A DNA stretch of 64,000 nt from Arthrobacter sp. ISL-5 (GTDB lineage: Bacteria; Actinomycetota; Actinomycetes; Actinomycetales; Micrococcaceae): assembly GCF_018613835.1 (NCBI RefSeq), contig NZ_JAGGPM010000023.1:141746-205745 (forward strand). The letters run 5' to 3'. Of the stretch, positions 9,337 through 22,034 are shown piece after piece. The position numbers and the translations under genes were made by a program. Under the pieces are notes generated by a model. That model had not been told where the DNA came from and ran no database searches. It was given only the letters and a program-made list of their open reading frames with translations. Within the stretch, counting starts at the first letter, position 1; every line of letters begins with the position of its first letter.

Positions 9337-9540
9337 ATGGAAGGCAATCTCAACCTCGTAGGTTACGGTCTGTCCGCAATCGGCGGTGGTATCGGTGTTG
9401 GTCTCGTGTTCGCCGCTTACATCAACGGCGTAGCACGTCAGCCGGAAGCACAGCGTGTGCTGCAGCCGATCGCATTCCTCGGCCTTGCGCTGACTGAAGC
9501 CCTCGCCATCCTGGGTCTGGTCTTCGCCTTCGTTCTCTAG
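9337..9540 (+). CDS. atpE: ATP synthase Fo subunit c
   Basis: 67-aa hairpin of two membrane helices that assembles into the rotating c-ring. The polar loop RQPEAQR and the ion-binding glutamate E54 in [10 protein letters not shown] are present; the glycine-rich first helix ([11 protein letters not shown]) is intact. The E54 environment is that of a proton-binding ring. A good Shine-Dalgarno (aaagg) precedes the ATG. Lies 78 nt after atpB. Confidence 0.98.
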   Translation: MEGNLNLVGYGLSAIGGGIGVGLVFAAYINGVARQPEAQRVLQPIAFLGLALTEALAILGLVFAFVL

Positions 9541-9590
9541 GCCTTCAGAACCTAGCGAACATTCAGAACCGAGTAGATAAGGACGGGTGA

Positions 9591-10150
<560 letters not shown>

Positions 10151-10151
<1 letters not shown>

Positions 10152-10978
10152 TGGCAGGTGTATCGAGCGAATCGCTGACCAAAGCGCTGACCGAACTGGA
10201 GGCCAAGCTTCCATTTGCATCGCTGCAGTTGGCAAAGGAACTCTTCGGAATCCTGGGAGCGATAGACAGCTCGGCTGGCTTGCGCCGCGCCCTGACTGAC
10301 CCGTCCCGCAGCGGTGACGAAAAGTCGGCGCTGATCAGGAAACTGTTCGGCGGAAAGGTCTCCGCGGAGGCTGCGGACACCGCGGCCGGGCTGGCCAGTT
10401 CACGCTGGGCATCGGCGCGAGACATCGGCGATGCACTCGAGACGCTTGCCGCGACGGTAGTAATTGCCGTCGCTGAAAACAAGTCGGCCGTTTCTGCCTC
10501 CGGAATCACGGGGCTGGAAGAACTCGAGAACGATCTGTTCTCCTTCAACCAGGCCGTGGCGTCCAGCCACGAGGTGCAGCGTGCTCTGTCTGAACCGCAG
10601 GCCAGCGCCGCAGCAAAGATTGCCCTGGCGGAGAGGCTGGTTCCCGGCGCAAGCGAGGAAGCCAAAGTCCTCATCGGCCAGGCAGTGTCGCAGCCACGCG
10701 GCTTGAAGTCCACCAAGCTGGTCGGCCGTTTCGCCGAGCTTGCTGCCAAGCGCCAGCGGCGGTGGATCGCAACGGTCAGCGTCACGCGTCCCATTACGGA
10801 GACGCAGGCCAGCCGTCTGCAGGCGGGGCTCAACTCCGTCTACGGGCGAGACCTGAAGATCAACACCACTGTTGATCCGACGCTGATCGGTGGAATCCGC
10901 GTGCAGGTCGGTGACGAAGTGCTCGACGCTTCCGTCATCACCCGCCTGATGGAGCTTCGCCGCCAACTGGCCGGCTAG
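10151..10978 (+). CDS. atpH: ATP synthase F1 subunit delta
   Basis: 275 aa, the long delta form usual for actinobacteria (about 180 aa in E. coli). The OSCP domain is seen in the C-terminal half (LVGRFAELAAKRQRRWIATVSVTRPITE... and the VQVGDEVLDASVITRLMELR ending). It connects the peripheral stalk to the top of F1. Overlaps atpF by one base. Confidence 0.96.
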
Positions 10979-11061
10979 CCGGACAAGCACAACTTAACTG
11001 ATAGAAACCCCGGTCATCGTGAGCAACGATGATCACGAAAACAGGAGAGCAGGGACTGCAG

Positions 11062-12699
<1,638 letters not shown>

Positions 12700-12710
12700 T
12701 TTCGCTGGCA

Positions 12711-12746
12711 GGGACTGCCGGAACCGCACAAGGTCCCGGCAGTCCC
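12711..12746 (+). other. Hairpin between atpA and atpG
   Basis: A perfect 11-bp stem (gggactgccgg at 12711-12721 with ccggcagtccc at 12736-12746) with a 14-nt loop lies in the 76-nt spacer inside the operon, ending 29 nt before atpG. There is no T-run, so it is more likely an mRNA processing or stability hairpin than a full terminator. Confidence 0.6.
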
Positions 12747-12775
12747 GGCCATCGGGATCTTAGGAAAGGATAAGT

Positions 12776-15204
<2,429 letters not shown>

Positions 15205-15205
15205 T

Positions 15206-15490
15206 ATGGCTGAGCTTGAGGTTGAGATTGTCGCGGCGGACCACTTTGTGTGGTCCGGAGCGGCCAAGATGGTCAAGGCCCGCACCAGCGATGGTGAAAT
15301 CGGAATCCTGCCCGGCCACTCGCCCGTACTGGCGATTTTGGCCGAGGGTGAAATGGCAATCGAGCCTGTTTCCGGTGACCGCATTGCTGTAGTTGTTGAC
15401 GGCGGATTCTTCTCCGTGGATAACAACCGCGTGGTTATTGTTGCTGACAACGCCCAGCTGGGTGACGCGGCCACTGCGGGGATCCGCTAG
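15206..15490 (+). CDS. atpC: ATP synthase F1 subunit epsilon, short form
   Basis: 94 aa only: the N-terminal beta-sandwich is complete (LEVEIVAADHFVWSG, IGILPGHSPVLAIL, VVVDGGFFSVDNNRVVIVAD) but the C-terminal two-helix domain, which in longer homologues (about 120-140 aa) can inhibit ATP hydrolysis, is absent. Translation ends at TAG with no continuation in other frames, and DUF2550 starts 10 nt later, so this is not an obvious frameshift. Starts 1 nt after the atpD stop. Confidence 0.95.
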   Translation: MAELEVEIVAADHFVWSGAAKMVKARTSDGEIGILPGHSPVLAILAEGEMAIEPVSGDRIAVVVDGGFFSVDNNRVVIVADNAQLGDAATAGIR

Positions 15491-15500
15491 CACGACCTTG

Positions 15501-15932
15501 ATGGACGTTACTGGTTTTCCGTTCATCGCAATAGCAACCGTCTTTGCGTTGCTGATATTTACGCTGTGCCTTTTCGGGGTGCGCCGCTTCAATCTGCGGC
15601 GCGCCCTGGGCACGGTGGACGCCTCCATTTGCACAGCTGGTAAGAGCTGGCAGATGGGGGTTTGTCGTTATCAGGACAACGAGCTGGAGTGGTTCAAGCT
15701 GCTCTCACTCAGCGTCCGTCCCCGGCACCGCTTCAAGCGCAGTTCCCTTGAGCTCCTGGGGCGCCGGCAGCCCACTGAGGCTGAGCTGGTCAAGGTCCAG
15801 CCGGACGTAGTCATCGTTGAGCTGCGTTACGAGGGCCAGGACGTCTTCCTGGCAATGAAGTTTGACGCCTACACCGGATTGTCCTCCTGGCTCGAGGCTG
15901 GCCCGGTCATCGGGGTCGGCACCTGGCGCTGA
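15501..15932 (+). CDS. DUF2550 family membrane-anchored protein
   Basis: 143 aa with one N-terminal membrane helix (FIAIATVFALLIFTLCLFGV) then a soluble domain of unknown function (SWQMGVCRYQDNELEWFKLL, DVVIVELRYEGQDVFLAM). Occurs directly after atpC in many actinobacteria (Rv1312 position), which is the basis for the name. The last gene of the atp operon, before a hairpin terminator. No function is known to me. Confidence 0.85.
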   Translation: MDVTGFPFIAIATVFALLIFTLCLFGVRRFNLRRALGTVDASICTAGKSWQMGVCRYQDNELEWFKLLSLSVRPRHRFKRSSLELLGRRQPTEAELVKVQPDVVIVELRYEGQDVFLAMKFDAYTGLSSWLEAGPVIGVGTWR

Positions 15933-15976
15933 AGCCAATGAATTTTTCCGGTCCTGAAAATATCTATGACACATAA

Positions 15977-16010
15977 AAATGATCCCCGGCACGAATGCCG
16001 AGGATCATTT
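15977..16010. terminator. Bidirectional intrinsic-type terminator
   Basis: Arms aaatgatcc-x-cggca (15977-15991) and tgccg-x-ggatcattt (15996-16010) form a 14-bp stem with one C/A mismatch and a cgaa loop. A-rich and T-rich flanks make it usable on both strands, ending the atp operon and the convergent cold-shock gene. Confidence 0.85.
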
Positions 16011-16050
16011 GTTTCAAGGGCAAATTCCCATCAGGGAAGTCCTCGATAAA

Positions 16051-16254
16051 TTAGACCAGCGTTACGCCGGTAGCCTGCGGGCCCTTGGCGCCCTGACCGA
16101 TTTCGAACTGAACACGCTGGTTCTCGTCGAGGGTCTTGAAGCCACCCGTCTGGATCTCGGAGTAGTGAACGAAGACATCGCCATCGGAGTCGTCCGGGGT
16201 GATGAAGCCGAAGCCCTTTTCAGCGTTGAACCACTTGACGGTTCCCTGTGCCAT
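16051..16254 (-). CDS. Cold-shock protein (CspA family)
   Basis: 67-aa OB-fold RNA chaperone. RNP1 KGFGFITP (residues 13-20) and RNP2 DVFVHYSEI (26-34) are intact, as are W8 and the GPQATGV end. A strong Shine-Dalgarno (gaggag) precedes the ATG. Preceded by a long untranslated region, as common for cold-shock genes. Confidence 0.97.
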   Translation of the reverse strand: MAQGTVKWFNAEKGFGFITPDDSDGDVFVHYSEIQTGGFKTLDENQRVQFEIGQGAKGPQATGVTLV

Positions 16255-16534
16255 TTATTTCTCCTCATTATGGAACTAAATTAAGGCCAGCACACTTCGT
16301 ACTGGTCTTGGTCACTCCGCGAGAAGAATCCTGGCCTGCAGCCCCGGTAAGACCGGAAATGCGTTGCAGGAGCTTCGCGCTCGCAACATGTCTTGCGAGC
16401 ATGAAAAACACCTACACAAAGACTGATACAAGAATTTCATGACAGCACGGTCTGGTCAACGGGCAAAACGCGGAATCGCATAAATTTTGGGCAAATCCAA
16501 AGTAAATGCGTGTATTGCCTTGCCTGCGGGAGCC
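16255..16534 (-). promoter_or_regulatory. 280-bp leader/promoter region of the cold-shock gene
   Basis: Gap between nucS and the cold-shock gene, both on the minus strand. No ORF is convincing. It is more AT-rich than the surroundings (about 16380-16510), fitting a promoter and a long 5' UTR. No definite -35/-10 or cold-box could be assigned by eye. Confidence 0.4.
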
Positions 16535-17230
16535 TCAGAACAGCCGGGACTCGATATCGTCCACGCCCCGCATGGCGTCATAGTCCAGGGTGATGCAGTC
16601 AATCCCGCGGTCCGTTGCGAGCACGCGGGCCTGCGGCTTGATCTGCTGCGCGGCGAAGATCCCGCGGACAGGTGCCAGCAAGGGATCCCGGTTAAGCAGC
16701 TCCAGGTACCTCGTCAGCTGCTCCACGCCGTCGATGTCGCCGCGGCGTTTGAGCTCAATGGCCACGGTGGAGCCGTCCGCGTCCCTGGCGAGGATATCCA
16801 CCGGGCCGATGGCCGTGAAGTACTCGCGCCGGATGAGTGAAAAGCCCGTGCCGAGCCTTTCGATCTGATCGGCCAGGAGGCGCTGCAGGTCGGCCTCCAC
16901 GCCGTCCTTGATCAGGCCGGGATCCTGGCCCAGTTCATGGGAGGTGTCATGGAGCTGTTCATGGATGTTGATGATCAGCCTGTCGTCCGTCTTGGCGGAC
17001 TGGACGGTCCACTGCTCGACGACACCGACTTCAACGTCAGTGTCATCAGGGGAGGACACCCGCAGCGTGGCGGGAGGGCTCATCCAGTTCAGCGGCTTGT
17101 AGGAGCCGCCGTCGGAGTGAACCAGCACCGACCCATCAGCCTTCACCAGCAGGAGCCTGGTGGCGAGGGGGAGATGGGCTTTGAGCCGGCCTACATAATC
17201 AACGGAACAACGGGCTATGACTAGACGCAC
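16535..17230 (-). CDS. nucS: Mismatch-specific endonuclease NucS/EndoMS
   Basis: NucS cuts both strands at certain mismatches and supplies non-canonical mismatch repair in actinobacteria lacking MutSL. The 231-aa protein starts at GTG 17230 ([16 protein letters not shown], the usual NucS N-terminus); the open frame runs further upstream but with untypical sequence. Catalytic residues D145, E159 and K161 are in the PVDIL...AIELKRRG region, then EQLTRY. The C-terminus ESRLF resembles the beta-clamp binding tail reported for actinobacterial NucS. Confidence 0.95.
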   Translation of the reverse strand: MRLVIARCSVDYVGRLKAHLPLATRLLLVKADGSVLVHSDGGSYKPLNWMSPPATLRVSSPDDTDVEVGVVEQWTVQSAKTDDRLIINIHEQLHDTSHELGQDPGLIKDGVEADLQRLLADQIERLGTGFSLIRREYFTAIGPVDILARDADGSTVAIELKRRGDIDGVEQLTRYLELLNRDPLLAPVRGIFAAQQIKPQARVLATDRGIDCITLDYDAMRGVDDIESRLF

Positions 17231-17346
17231 GCCGTACACACTACCGCGTCGGCAGCGGGCACCGCGCACTGGGCCGCGTGCGTAACTCAGGGCGCGGGCG
17301 ACCGGCTGCGGCAATAGAGCCGTTCCGGCTGGGGCAGAATGGAGGC

Positions 17347-17703
17347 ATGCCCCGCTCGAACCGTCCCCGCCGTGCAAAGACGGGGCGTGCAACCCCTGGT
17401 AACGCTGCAGGCGGTGGAAAGCACGGTTCAGGGCCGGTGCCGGAACTTGACCTGGAGCGGGCCCGGGCCGGGATTGCCCGCCGCGAGAGCGCCCCGGACG
17501 GCGTCTGGATGGTGCGGACCATGACCGCGCGCAAGGCGGAGAAGGCCTACATCTGCCCCGGCTGTTCCACGGCCGTGCTGCCGGGAATCGCCCATCTTGT
17601 GGTGTGGGCCGACGACCACCTCTTCGGCGAGGCGGCCGGCTTGGCGGAGCGCCGGCACTGGCACACGAACTGCTGGACGTCGCGCAATTTCCGATACCGC
17701 TAA
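17347..17703 (+). CDS. Conserved small protein with CxxC/HxxxC, probably zinc-binding
   Basis: 118 aa with a basic, low-complexity N-terminus ([14 protein letters not shown]) and a compact C-terminal part containing YICPGC (about residues 69-74) and RRHWHTNCW, suggesting a metal site. Proteins of this type lie next to nucS in other actinobacteria and are sometimes labelled 'ATP/GTP-binding protein', but no P-loop is visible here. The start is uncertain: ATG 17347 has ggagg only 1 nt upstream; an in-frame ATG at 17278 would add 23 residues. Confidence 0.65.
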   Translation: MPRSNRPRRAKTGRATPGNAAGGGKHGSGPVPELDLERARAGIARRESAPDGVWMVRTMTARKAEKAYICPGCSTAVLPGIAHLVVWADDHLFGEAAGLAERRHWHTNCWTSRNFRYR

Positions 17704-17775
17704 CCGCGATTGGCGGCTGGCCGCGCGGTCCGGCAGGGACGTAACGCGGCCAGCGCGGCAGATAAGCTGGTAGGC

Positions 17776-18576
17776 ATGACTTTTGACCCGACGTCGTACG
17801 TGTTCAGCCAGCCGTCCGAAACGACCGCCATCCGCGCGTCCACGGTTCTGCCGGCCCGGCGCGAAAACATCGAGATGCGCACCGAGGACGGCCGCACGCT
17901 GGTGGGCGAGCTGGCTCTGCCGGAGTCCGGCCGGGTCACGGCCACGCTGATAACACTGCACCCGCTGCCCACGCACGGCGGCTTCATGGACTCGCACGTC
18001 TACCGCAAGGCCTCCTACCGGCTGCCGGCGCTGGCCGGGGTGGCGGTGCTGCGGTTCAACACCAGGGGAACGTCGTCGCCCAGGGGAACCAGCGACGGCG
18101 GGTTTGAAGAGGGCATCGGGGAGCGGTATGACGTTGAGGCGGCGGTGCGGTTCGCCGTCGAGCGGGGGCTGCCCAACCGCTGGCTGGTGGGCTGGTCGTT
18201 CGGGACCGAGCTGGCCCTGATGTACGGCGCCGTGGAACCGGTGGCGTCGCAGGTGGAAGGCGCCGTGCTGCTGTCACCGCCGCTGCACCGCGCCACGGAC
18301 GCCCACCTGCAGCAGTGGGCGGCAGCGGGCAAGCCGCTGACAGTGCTCGTGCCGGAACACGACGACTACCTCCGCCCTGCCGAGGCTGCCAAGCGCTTCA
18401 GCCTGGTGCCCCAGGCACGGGTGGTGGGGGTCGACGGCGCCAAGCACCTTTGGGTGGGCGAGAAGCAGGCGGCGAGGGTGCTGAACGAAATCGTGGACGA
18501 CGTCACGAGCAACGCTTCAGGCGCCGCCGGGCTGCCGCAGGAGTGGGCAGGGCCGGTGGCCACGGCCACCGCCTGA
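17776..18576 (+). CDS. Alpha/beta hydrolase
   Basis: 266-aa alpha/beta-hydrolase fold protein. Seen: LHPLPTHGG near the oxyanion region, [17 protein letters not shown], the nucleophile elbow GWSFG with S141, the acid region [10 protein letters not shown] and the probable catalytic histidine in DGAKHLWVG. Substrate unknown. The ATG at 17776 is preceded by TAAGCT (17763-17768) and 7 nt, a leaderless-type start; the frame is open upstream to 17710. Confidence 0.8.
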   Translation: MTFDPTSYVFSQPSETTAIRASTVLPARRENIEMRTEDGRTLVGELALPESGRVTATLITLHPLPTHGGFMDSHVYRKASYRLPALAGVAVLRFNTRGTSSPRGTSDGGFEEGIGERYDVEAAVRFAVERGLPNRWLVGWSFGTELALMYGAVEPVASQVEGAVLLSPPLHRATDAHLQQWAAAGKPLTVLVPEHDDYLRPAEAAKRFSLVPQARVVGVDGAKHLWVGEKQAARVLNEIVDDVTSNASGAAGLPQEWAGPVATATA

Positions 18577-18649
18577 GCCGTGCCCTGAGGCCGCCCGCCT
18601 GAGGCCGCTTCCCGGGTGCCCCGTGTACGCCGTTCCTGCGGCTTTCCCG

Positions 18650-19954
18650 CTAGTGCTTGTCCTGGCGGACGATATAGATTTCCTTGACGAGGAGCAGGAT
18701 CGCGGCCGCGGTGGGGATGGCGATCAGCGCTCCCAGCACTCCGAGGAGGCTGCCGCCGGCGATCACCGAGATGACCGCCACGGCACCGGGGACGGCCACG
18801 GCCTTTTGCATGATGCGCGGCGAGATGAAGTACGCCTCGAACTGGAGGTAGGCGAAGTAGCAGATGGCGTAGGCGACGGCCTGCTGCCAGCCCAGGGTCA
18901 GGGTGATCAGGATGACCACCACGCCGGCGATCAGGCCGCCGACCAGGGGAATGAACGCGAGCAGCGCCACCACGAAGGTAAGAAGCACCGCGAAGGGCAC
19001 GCCGATGATGGACATCACGATGAACGCGAACGTGGCATTCAGCAGGGCGACGAGAGCCTGCCCGGTCACATAGTTCCCCACCGAACGGGTGATGGCCTCG
19101 GACAGCGCCTCCACCCGGGGCCGCCTGGACCGCGGGGCAAGCCGGTATCCCCACTTTTTCATGGCAGGCAGGGCGGCGAGGAAGTACAGGCTGAGCACCA
19201 GCACAATCAGTGTCCCGAAGAGGCCGTTCGCGACGGTGGAGCCGAAGCCCACCACGCCGCCGAAGATTCCGCCCATGGCCTCGGGGTTCTTGACGAACTT
19301 GTCCAGCTCCTCGGTGATGCGGTCGCGGACCCCGAACTGGCTGTCGAGCGTCCGGAAGAACTCCGAGTTGATGAAGTCGCGGACCCAGATCGGCGCCTGC
19401 TGGACGAGTTCCGTCACCTGCTCGACGATTGTGGGAATGAGGGTGGCAAAAAAGCCCACCACCGCAATGATCAGCACCGATACGGAGAGCAGGATGCCGG
19501 CGGGCCTCGGGATCTTTCGGGTTTCGAGCCAGCCCACCACCGGGTCAAGGCCCAGGGCAATGAAGAGCGCCGCCACAATCCACAGGAGAAGCTGGGTGGT
19601 GTTGGAACCGATCCAGTAGACCAGCAGGGCGAGGCCGACGCCGACGGTGCCCATGAAGCCGACGTACACGGGATGCTGCGCAGAAAGGCGGGGTCCGGGG
19701 GCGCCGAAGCGGGCGGTGTCGCTGGCAGCGGCCCCGGGCTCGAGGTTGTCCAGTTGCTCGGGGGGCATCTCAAAGCGGAGCCGCGGCTGCGCCCCGGGGA
19801 TAGGCTGGCGAAGCCGGCGCAGCACGGAGACGAGCGCAGCAGGGCGGGCCCGGGCTGCGGGCACCTTCGCCTGCGGCGCCGAAGGATTCTCTGGGGGGCC
19901 GGCGTCGGGCAGGTTTTCCGGGCCGTGTGTGGACGGATCCGTCTGTTCAGTCAC
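18650..19954 (-). CDS. AI-2E family transporter (PerM/UPF0118)
   Basis: 434-aa polytopic protein. A Pro/Ala-rich cytoplasmic N-terminus of about 85 residues precedes eight predicted membrane helices with family features (ALFIALGLDPVVGWLETRKIPRPAGI, VALLAFIPLVGGLIAGV, AYFISPRIMQKAV). Members include the AI-2 exporter TqsA and Na/H antiporter-like proteins; the substrate here is unknown. The start GTG 19954 is favoured because the protein then begins TEQTDPSTHG; the frame is open much further upstream but reads unlike a protein. Confidence 0.82.
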   Translation of the reverse strand: MTEQTDPSTHGPENLPDAGPPENPSAPQAKVPAARARPAALVSVLRRLRQPIPGAQPRLRFEMPPEQLDNLEPGAAASDTARFGAPGPRLSAQHPVYVGFMGTVGVGLALLVYWIGSNTTQLLLWIVAALFIALGLDPVVGWLETRKIPRPAGILLSVSVLIIAVVGFFATLIPTIVEQVTELVQQAPIWVRDFINSEFFRTLDSQFGVRDRITEELDKFVKNPEAMGGIFGGVVGFGSTVANGLFGTLIVLVLSLYFLAALPAMKKWGYRLAPRSRRPRVEALSEAITRSVGNYVTGQALVALLNATFAFIVMSIIGVPFAVLLTFVVALLAFIPLVGGLIAGVVVILITLTLGWQQAVAYAICYFAYLQFEAYFISPRIMQKAVAVPGAVAVISVIAGGSLLGVLGALIAIPTAAAILLLVKEIYIVRQDKH

Positions 19955-20106
19955 TGCTTTCGATGCCTTTTCCGTCCATGGCGCCGCGACTGCGGGCCGG
20001 ATGTGATGATCATCGCAAACACTATCAGCCGCCTTGTCAATAGACGGATGGAGGCTGATTCGGGAGGTGGCCGGAGGCGTCTGTGAAGGGCCGAACTGAC
20101 TGATTG

Positions 20107-20122
20107 GTAACAAAACGGTTAC
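20107..20122. promoter_or_regulatory. Inverted repeat upstream of the membrane protein gene
   Basis: gtaac-aaaacg-gttac, 5-bp arms with a 6-nt spacer, lies 23-38 nt before the next start and just upstream of ttgaaa (possible -35) and taggtat (possible -10). It may be an operator. The regulator is unknown. Confidence 0.4.
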
Positions 20123-20144
20123 TATTGAAAGCAAACCCCCGCTG

Positions 20145-21893
20145 ATGATAGGTATACCTTTGCGTTTCAAGACTGCAGTTGCACTTGTGCTGCTCGGCCT
20201 CCTGACACTGCTGGCCGGAATCGGGCAGAAGACGATCTGGGCCCCGGCCGAGAGCGTCACGGCCACGGCTCCCGCTGATTCGAAAGCCGCGCCGCTGACC
20301 GTTATTGACCACAAACTGCGCACCCTCGAAGGGGGCACAGTCACCATCAAGGTCAAAGGCGAGGGCAGTTTCTTGCTCGCCGCCGGCCGCCCTGACGATG
20401 TCAACGCGTGGGTGGGCAAGACCGCCCACAACACGGTCACCGGACTCTCGGAAGACAAGAATGCCCTGCAGGTGGTACGCACCGATGGTGAAGCCAAGGC
20501 GCCTACTCCGGCAGGATCGGATCTCTGGGTCTCCACGGAAAGCGCCAGCGGCGAGCTGGACTACACGTGGACCGCGCCGGCGGACGGCGATTGGTCGCTG
20601 CTGCTGGCCAGCGACGGCACCAAGCCCGCGCCGTCGTCGATTTCCATGACATTCCCCAATGACACGTCCACGCCGTGGGCTGTGCCGCTGATGGTCCTCG
20701 GCGGGCTCCTGATGATTGCCGGCGCTGCGCTGCTCGTCCTGAAGCCCAAGGGCGGGACGCCCGGGCAGGGCGGTTCCCTTCGCAGCCTGGGAAGCCAGTT
20801 TGCCAAGCGGGCCCGTGCCAAGGCCACCGCGAGGGCTTCCGCCAAGGCCGGCACCGGGTCCGGCACGCGGCTCGGCATGCTGGTCGCACTGTCCACGGCC
20901 GCGGTTCTCGCCGGTACCGGCGCAGCAGCCCAGGCCAGCCAGACGCCGGAGCCGGCCGCCTCCAGCGCGGCTCCTTCCGGGTCCGCTTCAGCGGCACCGG
21001 CCGCCGGTGATTCGCCTGTGCTCCTTGACGCCCAGTTCCGCCGCATCCTGGAACAGGTTGCGAGCGCCGCCGATGCCGGCGATGCCGCGAAGGATGCCAA
21101 GAAACTGACAGCCCGCGTCGCCGGAACGGAACTCGAGGTCCGGACGAACAATTACAAGATCCGCTCGCGGGTGGCTTCCTACGATGCGCGCATGCCCGTG
21201 CGCCCCACGAAGCTCCTGACCACCGTCGTGACGAGCAAGCGCTCCTGGCCGCGGTCCGTCCTGGCGGTCACCCAGGGCGAAGGCAACGTGGTGCCGCAGC
21301 TTCTCACCCTCGTGCAGAGCTCCCCGCGGGAGAACTACAAACTCATTGGCACCACTCCGCTGCAGCCGGGCACCACCTTCCCGTCGATCGAACGCGGCGG
21401 CACCGAGACCCTGGCCAAGGACGACAAGGCGGGGCTGCTGTACAGCGGCGAGGAAGCCCTCGCCGGTCTGGCGGACCGCCTGACCAAGGCCAACTCGACC
21501 TTCAAGGACAAGCTCGTGGAAGGGGAGTCCTCGCCGTACATCGCGGACACCCTTTCGTACCAGGCTGACGTGGTGAAGGAAGGCGTGAACGGCAAGTTCT
21601 CCTTTAGCCACAAGGTGGTCCCCGGAAGCACAGTGGTCTTCCGGACGGCGGACGGCGGCGCACTGGTTCTTGGCCGCCTCACGTTCAACTTCGACGGCAC
21701 GCCGAAGTCCGAGGGCGACAAGCTGTCCATCGGAAGCGACGCGGCGGTTCTAGCCGGTGGCAAGGAAACCACAACCGGAATGGTGCTGAACTTCGCGGAG
21801 TCCATGGCCGTCTACGTGCCGCCGGCCGGTTCGAAGGACCCGATGAAGCTCGTGGCTGCCACCCGGGGACTCGTCGGAGCCAGCTTCAAGTAG
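20145..21893 (+). CDS. Unrecognised cell-envelope protein with two hydrophobic segments
   Basis: 582 aa that I do not recognise. It has an N-terminal membrane or signal segment (AVALVLLGLLTLLAGIG), an exported domain of about 140 residues ending EPSSISMTFPNDTS-like beta sequence, a membrane helix (WAVPLMVLGGLLMIAGAALLVL), a short basic cytoplasmic loop (KRARAKATARASAKAG), a second hydrophobic segment (LGMLVALSTAAVLAGTGAAA), then an exported C-terminal domain of about 300 residues. It could be an envelope lipoprotein-like factor. Start: ATG 20145; a TTG at 20160 is an alternative. Isolated transcription unit with its own terminator. Confidence 0.75.
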   Translation: MIGIPLRFKTAVALVLLGLLTLLAGIGQKTIWAPAESVTATAPADSKAAPLTVIDHKLRTLEGGTVTIKVKGEGSFLLAAGRPDDVNAWVGKTAHNTVTGLSEDKNALQVVRTDGEAKAPTPAGSDLWVSTESASGELDYTWTAPADGDWSLLLASDGTKPAPSSISMTFPNDTSTPWAVPLMVLGGLLMIAGAALLVLKPKGGTPGQGGSLRSLGSQFAKRARAKATARASAKAGTGSGTRLGMLVALSTAAVLAGTGAAAQASQTPEPAASSAAPSGSASAAPAAGDSPVLLDAQFRRILEQVASAADAGDAAKDAKKLTARVAGTELEVRTNNYKIRSRVASYDARMPVRPTKLLTTVVTSKRSWPRSVLAVTQGEGNVVPQLLTLVQSSPRENYKLIGTTPLQPGTTFPSIERGGTETLAKDDKAGLLYSGEEALAGLADRLTKANSTFKDKLVEGESSPYIADTLSYQADVVKEGVNGKFSFSHKVVPGSTVVFRTADGGALVLGRLTFNFDGTPKSEGDKLSIGSDAAVLAGGKETTTGMVLNFAESMAVYVPPAGSKDPMKLVAATRGLVGASFK

Positions 21894-21946
21894 ACCCGGC
21901 CTCACGTAAGCGCGGCCCGGCGTAACCCGGGTTCAGGCAGACCCGG

Positions 21947-21987
21947 GCAGGAGGCCCCGGCCCGGTGACCCGGGCCGGGGCCTCCTG
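21947..21987 (+). terminator. Strong GC-rich hairpin terminator
   Basis: A perfect 19-bp stem (left arm 21947-21965, right arm 21969-21987) with a 3-nt tga loop, 54 nt after the stop of the preceding gene. No T-run, as is usual in high-GC actinobacteria. Confidence 0.8.
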
Positions 21988-22034
21988 CGTCCGCCGTGCT
22001 TCCCGCGGCCGCAGGAGTGGCTAGAGTGGAAGCT

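Noticed and set aside
15206..15932. Frameshift in atpC that would restore a long epsilon
   Set aside because: After the TAG no frame codes for the usual C-terminal helices, and DUF2550 begins 10 nt later.
18623..20086. 487-aa plus-strand ORF opposite the AI-2E transporter
   Set aside because: His/Gly/Arg-rich sequence with no domain, opposite a clear membrane protein.
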